The translations under genes and the position numbers were made by a program. 64,000 nucleotides of DNA from Rickettsia akari str. Hartford. Lineage in GTDB: Bacteria > Pseudomonadota > Alphaproteobacteria > Rickettsiales > Rickettsiaceae. The stretch is taken from NCBI RefSeq assembly GCF_000018205.1, contig NC_009881.1, forward strand, positions 124,001-188,000, given 5' to 3'. This document shows positions 1 through 8,122 of this stretch, piece after piece. Positions within the stretch are counted from its first letter, which is position 1. Each line of letters begins with the position of its first letter. The notes beneath the pieces are model-generated. The model saw only the letters and a list, made by a program, of their open reading frames with translations. It was not told the origin of the DNA and ran no database searches.

Positions 1-77
1 ACGGGACTCAAGCACTTTAAAACATTATCTCCATGAAGATCTTAGCATGCAGTAGTAATAAGTTACTTGTATCTCGT

Positions 78-575
78 TTAGCTATAGCATGAAATACTAA
101 ACAACTCTCGGCTATAAGCTGAGATGTTATAAATAGAAGTGTAATCGATTAGAAATAGGTCATCATTAATAGTTGCACCTTCTTGCTCATCAATATACTG
201 CTGTATCATTTCATCAGTAATATTACCCAAATTAACTGCCATATAACCTCTAGCCCAAAAATGATTGCCCCAATACTGCTTTCTCAAATAAGCAAATTCT
301 TGCAATAATATTCTTGAGCTACTGCATTTTCAATACTGCACAAGTTTGCTAGGTGTTATTTGCGGTCTATACTAGATAAACATATGAACATGATCACAAG
401 CTACTTTGCCTGAAATTATCTGTACTTCATGTTCCATACAAATACTCCTAAATAAATCTCTAGATCTCTCTTCGCTACCTTTCACATTAATACACTCTTG
501 CTATACTTTGGTACCCACATATTGTGTACTTTTAAATCATACTGGATATGGCTATTTTTTTCTATAACTTCTCAT
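78..575 (-). pseudogene. IS200/IS605-family TnpA transposase remnant
   Basis: The C-terminal part is still open (78-305) and reads as a single-strand HUH transposase of the IS200 type, with phrases such as YWGNHFWARGY and GNITDEMIQQYIDEQEG. Upstream on the minus strand the rest is recognisable only across several frames and stops: a start like MRSYRK near 575, a WVPKY-like segment, and CDHVHMF, which is the HUH metal-binding region. The gene therefore cannot make a full transposase. It lies next to a 77-bp repeat (590-666) and a broken ankyrin gene, which marks this end of the window as an accessory region. The family call is firm; the exact IS name is unknown. Confidence 0.8.
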
Positions 576-589
576 ATCTCTTTATAAAT

Positions 590-666
590 TCGTCGCCAAG
601 GCAACTTCATTATATCTTACATTCGACTAAAGGCGATTGATTGTTCATCCCAAATCGGCATATTAA
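590..666. repeat. 77-bp dispersed repeat, copy 1
   Basis: This stretch is identical, base for base by eye, to 5954-6030. It contains a short hairpin (gtcgccaaggcaac) near its left end and a tcgcc/ggcga inverted pair. It starts 15 bases from the putative start of the IS200 remnant and ends at the broken ankyrin gene. One forward frame is open through the whole repeat and runs into the ankyrin remnant. It may be an IS end, a small non-autonomous element or a palindromic element; the sequence does not decide. Confidence 0.8.
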
Positions 667-669
667 CAA

Positions 670-1382
670 AAGCAATAAAAGAAAGAAATACAATAGAAGC
701 CAAAAAATTAATTGAAAAGATAAAAAAATACTGAGTTATTCAACAAGGCTAATGCTTCTCATAATACTCTTCTACATTTTGCTATTGAACAATGTTTAGA
801 AGAAGTTAGTGAGATACTCATTTCAAAAATGTCTAATGACGCTATCAATATTATTGAAAAATATATTTTATCCGGTGAGCAAAAAGGCAAAACGTATTTA
901 ACATTACTTGCCTCTAAAGATTTTGGAAAAGCTTGCGAAATGCTTATTCCTAGAACGTCCGATGATAATATTTATGTTTATTGATAGGTATTCTGAAAAT
1001 ACATTAATTACAGCAGCTAAAAAAGGCATGAAAACAGTTTGTAAAATGCTTATTTCTAGAATGCCTCTTGAGCTTATTAATCACATTAACAATGACGGAG
1101 ATACGGCTTCCAAGCATATCAAGCAAAGATACAGAAAATTCTAAAGAAATATTTGATTTATTGCAAAAAAACAAGAAGAGTTTTTAAAAATAATAACCAT
1201 AAAAAAACAAAATATTGAAAACTCCCTAAAAGACGTAGAAAGTGCTTTCAATACTAATAAGAAGATATTGGATGTTTTATTTGAGAAGATACAAAAGCTA
1301 GGAGACGGATAAAGCTGCTTTACTAACAATCGATAAACAAATAGGAGATATTACAAATAATAATATCATTATTAAAAATTAA
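670..1382 (+). pseudogene. Ankyrin-repeat protein pseudogene
   Basis: Translated pieces show ankyrin-like helices, for example HNTLLHFAIEQCLEEVSEIL and NTLITAAKKGMKTVCKMLIS, separated by frameshifts and stops (a stop near 735, another near 984, more after 1140). The longest open piece is 908-1144. The tail, to about 1382, is a lysine-rich helical segment ending in QIGDITNNNIIIKN. Ankyrin proteins in this group are often candidate effectors, but this copy is broken in at least three places and is unlikely to be made whole. Exact ends are estimates. Confidence 0.7.
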
Positions 1383-1513
1383 TTGATTTAGATATAATAA
1401 AGTGCCAAGAATAATTGAACGAAGTAAGCCAAGAGATGCTTTTAAAAGTTATTTATCAATTATAAGTACAATTTTCGATATGGTAATGTGAATAAATTTC
1501 TGATTAATTTGTA

Positions 1514-1651
1514 CTAAGAATATGATGTGTAAGGTTTTTTATCTAAAATAAGTTCTATTTTTAATTCCTTATTTATACCATTCGGATAAATTTCACGTAA
1601 TAAATTTTTGTCTTTAATAATAAAATCTAGATACGGCTCAATGATAGCCAT
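1514..1651 (-). CDS. Small hypothetical protein, 45 aa
   Basis: An ATG at 1651 opens a 45-codon frame (MAIIEPYLDFIIKDKNLL...) that ends at TAG 1514-1516. It begins only three bases past the stop of the fragment at 1655-1861, so the two could be remnants of one transcript or one older gene. I do not recognise it. There are no membrane segments and the composition is charged, with several Asp/Glu/Lys. It could be a genuine small gene or a fragment of a decayed one. Confidence 0.3.
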   Translation of the reverse strand: MAIIEPYLDFIIKDKNLLREIYPNGINKELKIELILDKKPYTSYS

Positions 1652-1654
1652 TTT

Positions 1655-1861
1655 TTATTTTGGTGTTTTAGTGTTCATAATCGCTTCGTTCTGCTGATTA
1701 AACTTAAATAATTCAAGTTTGATCAACAAGAAATTGGTGATCAGGGAGTTAGAAACATCGTCAACAAGAACAGCTGAGCAGTGTTTAGGCTTAAAGTTAT
1801 ACTCTAAGCCCTGAATATGACTACTACCTCCCAGACCGTAAAATATCGAGGAATAAACCAA
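1655..1861 (-). pseudogene. Unrecognised gene fragment
   Basis: An open stretch of 68 codons (VYSSIFYGLGGSSHIQGLEY...) is preceded on the same strand by sequence that reads STGGKTTVKL in frame before a stop, so it looks like the 3' part of a longer gene. TGGKTT is weakly like a nucleotide-binding loop, which is not enough to name a family. It lies between the small frame at 1514-1651 and the patatin-like remnant and shares their strand. Function unknown. Confidence 0.3.
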
Positions 1862-1998
1862 TTTAACAGTGGTTTTACCACCTGTTGATGGAGGTTTCTA
1901 CACCCCAGAACAACCTTAGCTGTTCCAAGATGATTCTAAGCAAAACTTTAAACAAGTCAATATGATTAAAGCGAATAGTGGGTTATCAACTCGCATTG

Positions 1999-2543
1999 TT
2001 ATAATACAAGGCTATCATTAGAATCGTTTACTGCTAGTCCTGCAAGCATTATATTCTCCATTCTCGTCACATAGTCACAAGTTGTAGAATAACATGAATT
2101 TATTAATGCTTCTTTTTGTTCAGCTGTGATATCAAAACTTAAAGCTGATATATTATGATCATCAATAAAAACTGTGCTATCATGACTCTGAAAACAACTT
2201 ATCAAGTCAGAGCTTGTGAGAACTTCAGCTAATTCATATAGTTGATCCAAAGCAGTAGTAGTATCAAAAACGGTTTAGGTTCTGTGGCATTCTGATAAGC
2301 TTCTAATATTTCCTTATTGATTGGTTTAAACCCAAGAGTTTTATAATTTTTATTACCTGTTTGAGGAAGGCTTCGTACCGCAGCTTTATCATCAAACACC
2401 TAAACCTGGTAATTATTCGTAACTCCACCATCCACATATGTTGACACTACTCCTTGAACAGTTTTTTGTACGGGCTGAAAATCTATAGGAAAAGCACTAT
2501 AAGCATGTACGATAACTTGATATAAACAAGAAATATTACTTAC
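1999..2543 (-). pseudogene. Patatin-like phospholipase pseudogene
   Basis: Read on the minus strand from about 2543, the sequence gives HAYSAFPIDFQPVQ followed by STYVDGGVTNNY, the DG[GA] catalytic-aspartate block of patatin-like phospholipase A2 enzymes. A stop and a frame change follow. The C-terminal piece (1999-2250, MDQLYELAEVLTSS...) looks like the helical end of the domain. The N-terminal block with the GXSXG nucleophile is not found upstream, where a 32-nt palindrome and an unrelated intact frame lie instead. Patatins are known phospholipases of Rickettsia; this copy lacks half its catalytic dyad and is dead. Confidence 0.6.
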
Positions 2544-2575
2544 CGAATTATGGATAAATCTTTATCCATAATTCG
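2544..2575. repeat. Perfect 32-nt palindrome
   Basis: Arms 2544-2558 and 2561-2575 are perfect reverse complements (15 bp) around a 2-nt loop. It lies 13 bases downstream of the stop of the unknown gene at 2589-3080 and just before the patatin remnant. No T-run follows on the gene strand, so it is not a classical terminator. It could stabilise the 3' end of that gene's message or mark a deletion junction. Confidence 0.6.
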
Positions 2576-2588
2576 TGTCAATTTAGAG

Positions 2589-3080
2589 TCAATAACATTC
2601 AATTTCAGTTAATGTTACACTTTCAGTACCTGATAATTTATAACAATCATCACTAGTAGAGTTAGGAATTTGTAAGTCAAATAATAGTGCTTTTTCTTCT
2701 TTATACGGATCCACTAAGTAAGAAGTTGTAATATCTGCCACTATTGGCGATACATAGGTTGTTGTTTCAATAAGCTTATTAATAGCATTTTGTCCGTCTT
2801 TTAATATTTCATCAACTAGTTTTTTATCTTTATAAAAAGTATTTACAGCACTTATTAAGGTTGTTGATATCTCATATATAATAACACCATTTTGAATTAT
2901 ACTGGTTATATTAGAGTCTAATTTTGCTGTTTTAGAAAAAATGTAAGAAATAAAAGTAGGATATTTATTAAATACATTAGGTAGTGCTAAAAAATGATTT
3001 ATGGCTGAATAGGCAGAATTGGCTGCTTCTGAAATACAATGAAATGCTTTGTATATGTTTTCACGATTATTATTGCTCAT
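2589..3080 (-). CDS. Hypothetical protein, 163 aa, apparently intact
   Basis: I do not recognise this protein. It begins MSNNNRENIYKAFHCISEAA and reads as mainly helical, with a hydrophobic-amphipathic stretch at about residues 15-65, a moderately hydrophobic segment at about 70-95, and an acidic, Thr/Ser-rich tail ending TLTEIECY. No signal peptide or catalytic motif is evident. A strong Shine-Dalgarno (agaggtaag) precedes the ATG at 3080, a good promoter lies at 3133-3160 and an operator-like palindrome lies between them. In a stretch where the neighbours are broken, an intact frame with full expression signals suggests selection. It could also be the separated N-terminal part of a former larger gene. 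Confidence 0.55.
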   Translation of the reverse strand: MSNNNRENIYKAFHCISEAANSAYSAINHFLALPNVFNKYPTFISYIFSKTAKLDSNITSIIQNGVIIYEISTTLISAVNTFYKDKKLVDEILKDGQNAINKLIETTTYVSPIVADITTSYLVDPYKEEKALLFDLQIPNSTSDDCYKLSGTESVTLTEIECY

Positions 3081-3102
3081 AAACTTACCTCTTTTTTATG
3101 TA

Positions 3103-3131
3103 GATTATTACCATGAAACATGATAATAATC
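3103..3131. promoter_or_regulatory. Operator-like palindrome at the transcription start
   Basis: Arms 3103-3115 and 3119-3131 pair over 13 positions with one mismatch around a 3-nt loop. On the minus strand the site begins one base after the -10 box and therefore covers the expected transcription start of the 163-aa gene. It ends 22 bases before the ATG. This is the usual place for a repressor site; it could also act as a 5' RNA hairpin. Confidence 0.5.
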
Positions 3132-3132
3132 T

Positions 3133-3160
3133 ATCATACTACTAAATTAAGAAGTGTCAA
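3133..3160 (-). promoter_or_regulatory. Sigma-70-type promoter for the 163-aa gene
   Basis: On the minus strand a perfect TTGACA (-35, 3155-3160) and TATGAT (-10, 3133-3138) are separated by 16 bases. The position fits a start of transcription near 3126 for the gene at 2589-3080. Confidence 0.6.
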
Positions 3161-3169
3161 TATTAAAAT

Positions 3170-4330
3170 TTATTTACTAATATCCTCTAAACTCCATCTA
3201 GCTTTTGGACAGAAATTCAAAGGAGTAAATAACTTATTATTGTAACGCTCAAGCCCTGCATATGCAATCATTGCAGCATTATCGGTACATAAATGGATAG
3301 GTGGATAAATAAGCTGATAACCATATGTTTTAGCACAATTACTTAATATTTCTTGTAAATATTTATTAGCAGCAACACCGCCGGCAATAATTATATTCTT
3401 CTTATCAAAATTATTTGTTATTTGTTCATATGCTCTAATAGCATCCTGTACCTTACTACTTAGAATTTCTCCTATGGTGAACTGAAAACTTGCCGCTATA
3501 TCATTAATTACAGAATCATTTAGAAAGCTTGATACAAGCGAATTTTGCAGTTTTCGCCTGTGCTCATGTACTTTTGTACGCTGTGCAAACTCTTCCTGAA
3601 CTTCATCTTGTCTGACGCTTTCTAAATGATTACATTCGTTATAATTAATTTCTTGCAAATTCATTATTAAAGTACGCACGGCAGTTTTAAGCCCTGAAAA
3701 GGACATATTGCAATTACCGCTGTTAATTATAGGTTTTGGAAATTTATATTTATGAGGATCGCCAAGTTTTGCTTTTTGCTCAATTTCAGGTCCGCCAGGA
3801 AATGCTAAGTTTAGCATTTTTGCTACTTTGTCAAAGGTTTCACCTACGGCATCATCTATAGTAGATCCTAATATTTTATATTTTCCAAGCCCTAGGACCG
3901 CTACAAATTGGCAATGTCCACCCGAAGCTAACAAGAGTAGATAAGGATAAGGGATATTATCAGTTAGCCTTGCGGTTAAGGCATGACCTTCTAAATGATT
4001 AATTGCAATAAATGGTTTTTTTAAAGTACTGCTTAGCGATCTTGCAAACATTGAACCGACTATAACACCGCCGATTAAGCCAGGACCGGAAGTTGCAGCA
4101 ATTGCACTAATTTCTATTAATTTAGTGTTGCTCTCTTTTAAAACATTTGTTAATGCTTTATCTAAATTCGATAAGTGAGAACGTGCAGCAATTTCAGGTA
4201 CTACCCCTCCAAAAACTGCATGTTCTGTATTTTGCGAAATGATTATATTAGATAAGATTTCTCGATTTTCGGTGATTATAGAAACAGCTGTATCATCACA
4301 GCTTGATTCTATACCTAAAATTTTTATCAT
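3170..4330 (-). CDS. tsaD: tRNA N6-threonylcarbamoyladenosine transferase TsaD
   Basis: TsaD (formerly Gcp/YgjD) transfers the threonylcarbamoyl group to A37 of ANN-decoding tRNAs. The start [12 protein letters not shown], the metal ligands in [12 protein letters not shown] (about H112 and H116), the nucleotide-loop LASGGHC, the GGVAANKYL block and [12 protein letters not shown] near the C-terminus are all present. The 386 residues are roughly 40 more than usual. The excess is an insertion at about residues 231-273, encoded by a palindromic element (3514-3631) that keeps the frame open. The insertion lies before the helix [14 protein letters not shown], so the catalytic residues are untouched and the enzyme is probably active. 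It is likely essential. Confidence 0.95.
   Translation of the reverse strand: MIKILGIESSCDDTAVSIITENREILSNIIISQNTEHAVFGGVVPEIAARSHLSNLDKALTNVLKESNTKLIEISAIAATSGPGLIGGVIVGSMFARSLSSTLKKPFIAINHLEGHALTARLTDNIPYPYLLLLASGGHCQFVAVLGLGKYKILGSTIDDAVGETFDKVAKMLNLAFPGGPEIEQKAKLGDPHKYKFPKPIINSGNCNMSFSGLKTAVRTLIMNLQEINYNECNHLESVRQDEVQEEFAQRTKVHEHRRKLQNSLVSSFLNDSVINDIAASFQFTIGEILSSKVQDAIRAYEQITNNFDKKNIIIAGGVAANKYLQEILSNCAKTYGYQLIYPPIHLCTDNAAMIAYAGLERYNNKLFTPLNFCPKARWSLEDISK
3514..3631. repeat. Palindromic element inserted in frame in tsaD
   Basis: A 118-bp element has perfect 15-bp inverted ends (3514-3528 and 3617-3631). Read in the tsaD frame it encodes a charged peptide ([18 protein letters not shown] and following). 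Position and structure match the in-frame Rickettsia palindromic elements (RPEs) described for this genus. I cannot assign the RPE class by eye. Confidence 0.8.
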
Positions 4331-4456
4331 TCAAATTGAAACTAATTAGAGACGTTGTTAAGTAAAAAATGATAGTTTGTATCATTACAAAAATGTATTG
4401 TTGTGTGGAGCAGCTTATCCGTCATTGCTAGGAGACGTTGTTGTATGGACATCTAT

Positions 4457-4569
4457 GTCACTCCTGTGAAAGCAGGAATCCAAAAATAATCTTAATTTGA
4501 CAAAATAAACCTACAAAAACAAGTTTTTTTTGTAGGTTTTACTGCATTCCCGCCTACGCGGGGAACGAC
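4457..4569. repeat. Family C palindromic repeat
   Basis: The ends (gtcactcctg and gggaacgac) are near-inverted copies, and the centre forms a second hairpin (4508-4539, ctacaaaaa/tttttgtag) with a T-run. The 312-base gap between tsaD and the desaturase holds this and a related remnant before it; no gene is seen there. The T-rich central hairpin could also end transcription from the desaturase side. Confidence 0.6.
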
Positions 4570-4642
4570 ACACAGTGTTCTTGCCGATCCACGCAACAAG
4601 ACTCGCTCGCAATAATGATATTTAATCCTTATTTAATAATAC

Positions 4643-5836
4643 CTAACTAGATACCTTTAAGGTATTGAATTGATTATACAGCCTATAAATAGATTGTTCA
4701 GCATCAATAATTTTTTTATTAACTATTTTTAGTAATTTTTCCGAAGGTTTTTCTGTTATTTGCGTTGCAGAACTTATTTGCTCTGCTAAAATTTTAAGTG
4801 ATTCTTGTATTTCCACAAAAGATTTTTTAAATTGTCCTTTAATAGTAATCGATGATTCTTCTAGCTCTTTAATTTTTAAGCATAGATTTTCTAATAAATG
4901 ATCTATTTTAGCTTGCATTAAAGTCAATTTTTGCTTTTGTTTTTCACTAAGATAGCTTAAAGTTTCTTGCATTTTTGCCTGTATACGTACTTTTGTAGTA
5001 CGTTCAAGTTCTGAAGCTAAACCTATTTTACTCATTAAAAATATTATCCATTTGTGAACGTCAAGATGATACCATTTTGCACCGTTACGATAATCTGAAG
5101 GGAAAGCATGATGGTAATTGTGCCAATTTTCACCTAGTAAGAATAATGCCATCCACCAAATATCTCCGGCAGTGCCTTTGTAATATTTTTTACTACCGGC
5201 AAAGTGACATAAAGAATTAACACAGAATGTTGCTTGCTGCTGCAGGAATCTACCAAGTCCCATAAATACAAATCCTGCATATGCCGATTGTATAGTACCA
5301 TCGACTAAGTAACCGATAAATAAAGGCACGACGATATTCATAAAAGCTGCTATTTGCCAATAATATTTTAGCTGCCATTTTAATAAATTGTTTTTCCCGT
5401 GCTTAGCCCAAGTAATGCGATCAATAGACTTATAGCTACCGCTTCCGACCAGCATCCATCCTATATGAGACCAAAGAAAACCTAAAACCTTACTATCAAA
5501 CTTTAAAGGGCTATGCGGGTCTTGATCTGTATCTGTTTTAGCATGATGTTTATAATGATTCGATGCCCAAGATAAAGCCGGTCCTTGTAATGTTCCTGCA
5601 GACAGCATAATTAAGACAAACTCGGCACATTTATTTATTTTATATGCATTATGAGACCATAACCTATGCAAACCAATCCCAACGGTAATATTATTAATAT
5701 AATAACTAGCAATTATAAAAATAACTTCAGTTCGTCCTATCCCATAATTAAACGAATATTTCACTACAAGAGATATAATAAAAATAGGATAAAATATTAA
5801 AGCAAATAAAGCAGGCTTATTTAGTTTACTTAACAT
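4643..5836 (-). CDS. Acyl-CoA/fatty-acid delta-9 type desaturase
   Basis: A membrane di-iron desaturase that introduces a double bond into fatty acyl chains. The three histidine boxes are clear: HRLWSH (57-62), HYKHH (94-98) and HNYHH (239-243), with pairs of hydrophobic segments around residues 10-50 and 155-200. The catalytic part ends near residue 275. The remaining 120 residues form a charged helical tail with coiled-coil character and heptad-like leucines (LMQAKIDHLLENLCLKIKEL), not part of the standard domain. It is transcribed alone on the minus strand behind a repeat-filled gap. The enzyme probably adjusts membrane fluidity; the role of the tail is unknown. Confidence 0.85.
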   Translation of the reverse strand: MLSKLNKPALFALIFYPIFIISLVVKYSFNYGIGRTEVIFIIASYYINNITVGIGLHRLWSHNAYKINKCAEFVLIMLSAGTLQGPALSWASNHYKHHAKTDTDQDPHSPLKFDSKVLGFLWSHIGWMLVGSGSYKSIDRITWAKHGKNNLLKWQLKYYWQIAAFMNIVVPLFIGYLVDGTIQSAYAGFVFMGLGRFLQQQATFCVNSLCHFAGSKKYYKGTAGDIWWMALFLLGENWHNYHHAFPSDYRNGAKWYHLDVHKWIIFLMSKIGLASELERTTKVRIQAKMQETLSYLSEKQKQKLTLMQAKIDHLLENLCLKIKELEESSITIKGQFKKSFVEIQESLKILAEQISSATQITEKPSEKLLKIVNKKIIDAEQSIYRLYNQFNTLKVSS

Positions 5837-5953
5837 AAAATTTACAGTTTTTAGTTATAAAATAATTAGATTGGTAACGAATAAAATCCGATTATAATTA
5901 TATTGATATTAACATACTGAATGTATAAATACAAAGAAAATTTTGACAACAAA

Positions 5954-6030
5954 TCGTCGCCAAGGCAACTTCATTATATCTTACATTCGACTAAAGGCGA
6001 TTGATTGTTCATCCCAAATCGGCATATTAA
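5954..6030. repeat. 77-bp dispersed repeat, copy 2
   Basis: Identical by eye to 590-666. Here it replaces the first 30 or so codons of the prs pseudogene, since recognisable Prs sequence begins right after it. The left boundary is the same TCGTCG end as copy 1; the flanks differ on both sides, so this is a mobile or recombining unit and not part of a larger duplication. Confidence 0.8.
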
Positions 6031-6849
6031 ATAGATTGAGCCGAGAATTACCTATTTCAATGATTCCAAAATAAAAGTAGAAATTCAAGAATCGTTTCAT
6101 AATGAAGATGTAATCATCATACAATCCACATCAAAGCCCGTTAATGATCGCTTAATTGAGCTGTTTTTGCTAGTAGATGCAGCAAACACAAGAGGCAGCA
6201 AGTCGAATAATTCTAGTAATGCCTTATTTCAGTTATGCAAGGCAAGATAGTATAAATTCTCAAAATATCATTCCTGCTAAGTTAATAGCAGATTTTTTAG
6301 AGAAGCTCGAAGTAAACCATGTAGTTACTATTAATTTACATTCCGAAAAATAGAGAAATTTTTTAATATTCCTGTTTCTAATCTTGAACCTATAAATTTA
6401 TATATCCCATTTTTAAGAACTTATAGCAATTTCGTTATAGTTGTACCTGATAAAGGAAGTATCAATTGTGTTTAAAAAATTAGTAATTTATTAAATACAG
6501 ATTCAGCTTATATCAACAAAAAAAGGGCTATAAATAATAATTGCGAGATGATATTAATAACAGGTAATGTAGAGGGTAAAAATTGCATATTACTTGATAA
6601 TATTATAGATAGCGTTGAAACAATCATAAAAGCAGCAATATTTTCAAAGAACATGCGGCTTTTTCGGTTTGTGCTTTTATAACTCATGCTGTGCTTGCTG
6701 CCGGTTCTAAAGATCAAATTGAAAATTCGATAATAGATAATATTTTTGTTACCGATACTATAGAAGTAGGTGACTTACCTCCAAAATTTCGTATAATAGC
6801 GGTAATACCAATTATCGTAAAAGTAAAAGAGTTAAGAACTATACTATGA
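6031..6849 (+). pseudogene. prs: Ribose-phosphate pyrophosphokinase pseudogene
   Basis: Across three frames the sequence matches PRPP synthetase from about residue 35 to the C-terminus: YFNDSKIKVEIQESF, EDVIIIQSTSKPVNDRLIEL, LVDAANTRGSK, INLHSE, FFNIPVSNLEPINLY, IVVPDKGSIN, then the PRPP loop LLDNIIDSVETIIKAA, where the family has DDIIDTGGT-like residues. Frameshifts and stops are scattered through it (for example the stop after CKAR near 6248 and one near 6474). The 5' end is missing and a 77-bp repeat stands in its place. The 3' end overlaps the start of alr. The cell would need PRPP or nucleotides from elsewhere, in line with import from the host. Confidence 0.85.
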
Positions 6850-7913
6850 GCTTGTGTACTCTAGAGATAAATATATCTGCAATAAAAAATAATTATCTTT
6901 TATTACAAGGTATTTGTAAAACCTCATTAGTCGGTGCTGCAGTTAAAGCTAACGGTTACGGTCTTGGAGCAGTGCAAATTTCTAAAGCTTTAATAAAAGA
7001 AAATTGTAGGTATTTTTTTGTAGCCACAAGCGAGGAGGGAGTGAATTTACGCAAAGCTTTAGGGTTAGATGTTGATATTTTAGTTCTTAACGGCGTTTTT
7101 GAACATGATGCTTTAGAGCTTATAGAATATAATTTAACCCCTGTTCTAAATAACTTAAAACAAATAGAAATTTGGCAAAAATTTAGTAATTTGAAACATA
7201 GATTATTACCTTGTTATCTACATTTCAATACGGGTATTAATCGTCTTGGCTTAAGCTCTGATGAGATAGAGCAGCTAATTAATGATCGTGATTTATTAAA
7301 AGGGCTAGATTTACAATATATTATAAGCCATCTAGCTATCTCTGAAGAAATAGATAATCCTTATAATCTAGAGCAATTAAACATATTTAAAGCTTATTTA
7401 CAATATTTCCCAAACGTCAAAGCAAGCCTTGCTAATTCCGGCGGCATATTTTTAGGGCAGGATTATCATTTTGATTTAGCAAGACCAGGTGCTGCTTTAT
7501 ATGGACTTAATCCTGTAATGAAAAATCCCGTAACCTTAAAAGCTCCGATAATTCATTTACAGAATTTGACACTAGATAGCCATATCGGTTATAATATGAC
7601 TTTTACAACTAAGCGTGATAGTGTTATTGCAACGTTACCGCTTGGTTATGCTGATGGGTTTAGTCGTAATTTTAGCAATCAAGGTGAAGTATTTATTAAT
7701 GGTCGCAGCGTTCCCATAGTAGGGCGAATATCGATGGATTTGATCAATATCGATGTTACCGATCTACCACCGCTTGATATTTTTCTAGGGCAGGAAGCAG
7801 AAATTATCGGAAATTATTGCACGCCCGATAAAATAGCGAGTATTATAGGTACTATAGGGTATGAGGTATTGACTAGTCTCGGTAGTAGGTATAAGAGAAT
7901 TTATATTGAGTAG
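6846..7913 (+). CDS. alr: Alanine racemase
   Basis: A PLP enzyme that makes D-alanine for peptidoglycan. The cofactor lysine lies in [11 protein letters not shown] (K34), the second catalytic base tyrosine in the GYNMTF segment (about Y249), and the conserved LGYADGF and GRISMDL blocks follow. At 355 residues the length is normal. The ATG at 6846 lies inside the decayed tail of prs, and no good ribosome site of its own is visible, so expression may depend on an upstream transcript. A repeat-rich gap follows before mlaE. It is needed for the cell wall. Confidence 0.95.
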   Translation: MSLCTLEINISAIKNNYLLLQGICKTSLVGAAVKANGYGLGAVQISKALIKENCRYFFVATSEEGVNLRKALGLDVDILVLNGVFEHDALELIEYNLTPVLNNLKQIEIWQKFSNLKHRLLPCYLHFNTGINRLGLSSDEIEQLINDRDLLKGLDLQYIISHLAISEEIDNPYNLEQLNIFKAYLQYFPNVKASLANSGGIFLGQDYHFDLARPGAALYGLNPVMKNPVTLKAPIIHLQNLTLDSHIGYNMTFTTKRDSVIATLPLGYADGFSRNFSNQGEVFINGRSVPIVGRISMDLINIDVTDLPPLDIFLGQEAEIIGNYCTPDKIASIIGTIGYEVLTSLGSRYKRIYIE

Positions 7914-7956
7914 ATGCCTATGTGTGATGCCATTCTAGTGTATGAACGTTCAGGGT

Positions 7957-8089
7957 GTCATTCCTGCTTTTGCAGGAATCTAATAAAATATCTTAAATAT
8001 TTGGTATGAACAATGCGTGTTTAACAAAATAAGCGTATAAAACTTGTTTTTATATGCTTTAACTGGATTCCTGCTTTTGCAGGAATGAC
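7957..8089. repeat. Family C palindromic repeat
   Basis: Each end is itself a hairpin (cattcctgc tttt gcaggaat) and the two ends mirror each other, giving a large cruciform-capable unit of about 133 bp. It fills most of the gap between alr and mlaE. Confidence 0.7.
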
Positions 8090-8122
8090 ATAGAGTCCTT
8101 AAATTATAAAAAATACACCAAA

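Noticed and set aside
6508-6717. 69-codon minus-strand frame
   Set aside because: It is the complement of the prs pseudogene; only the plus strand shows family similarity.
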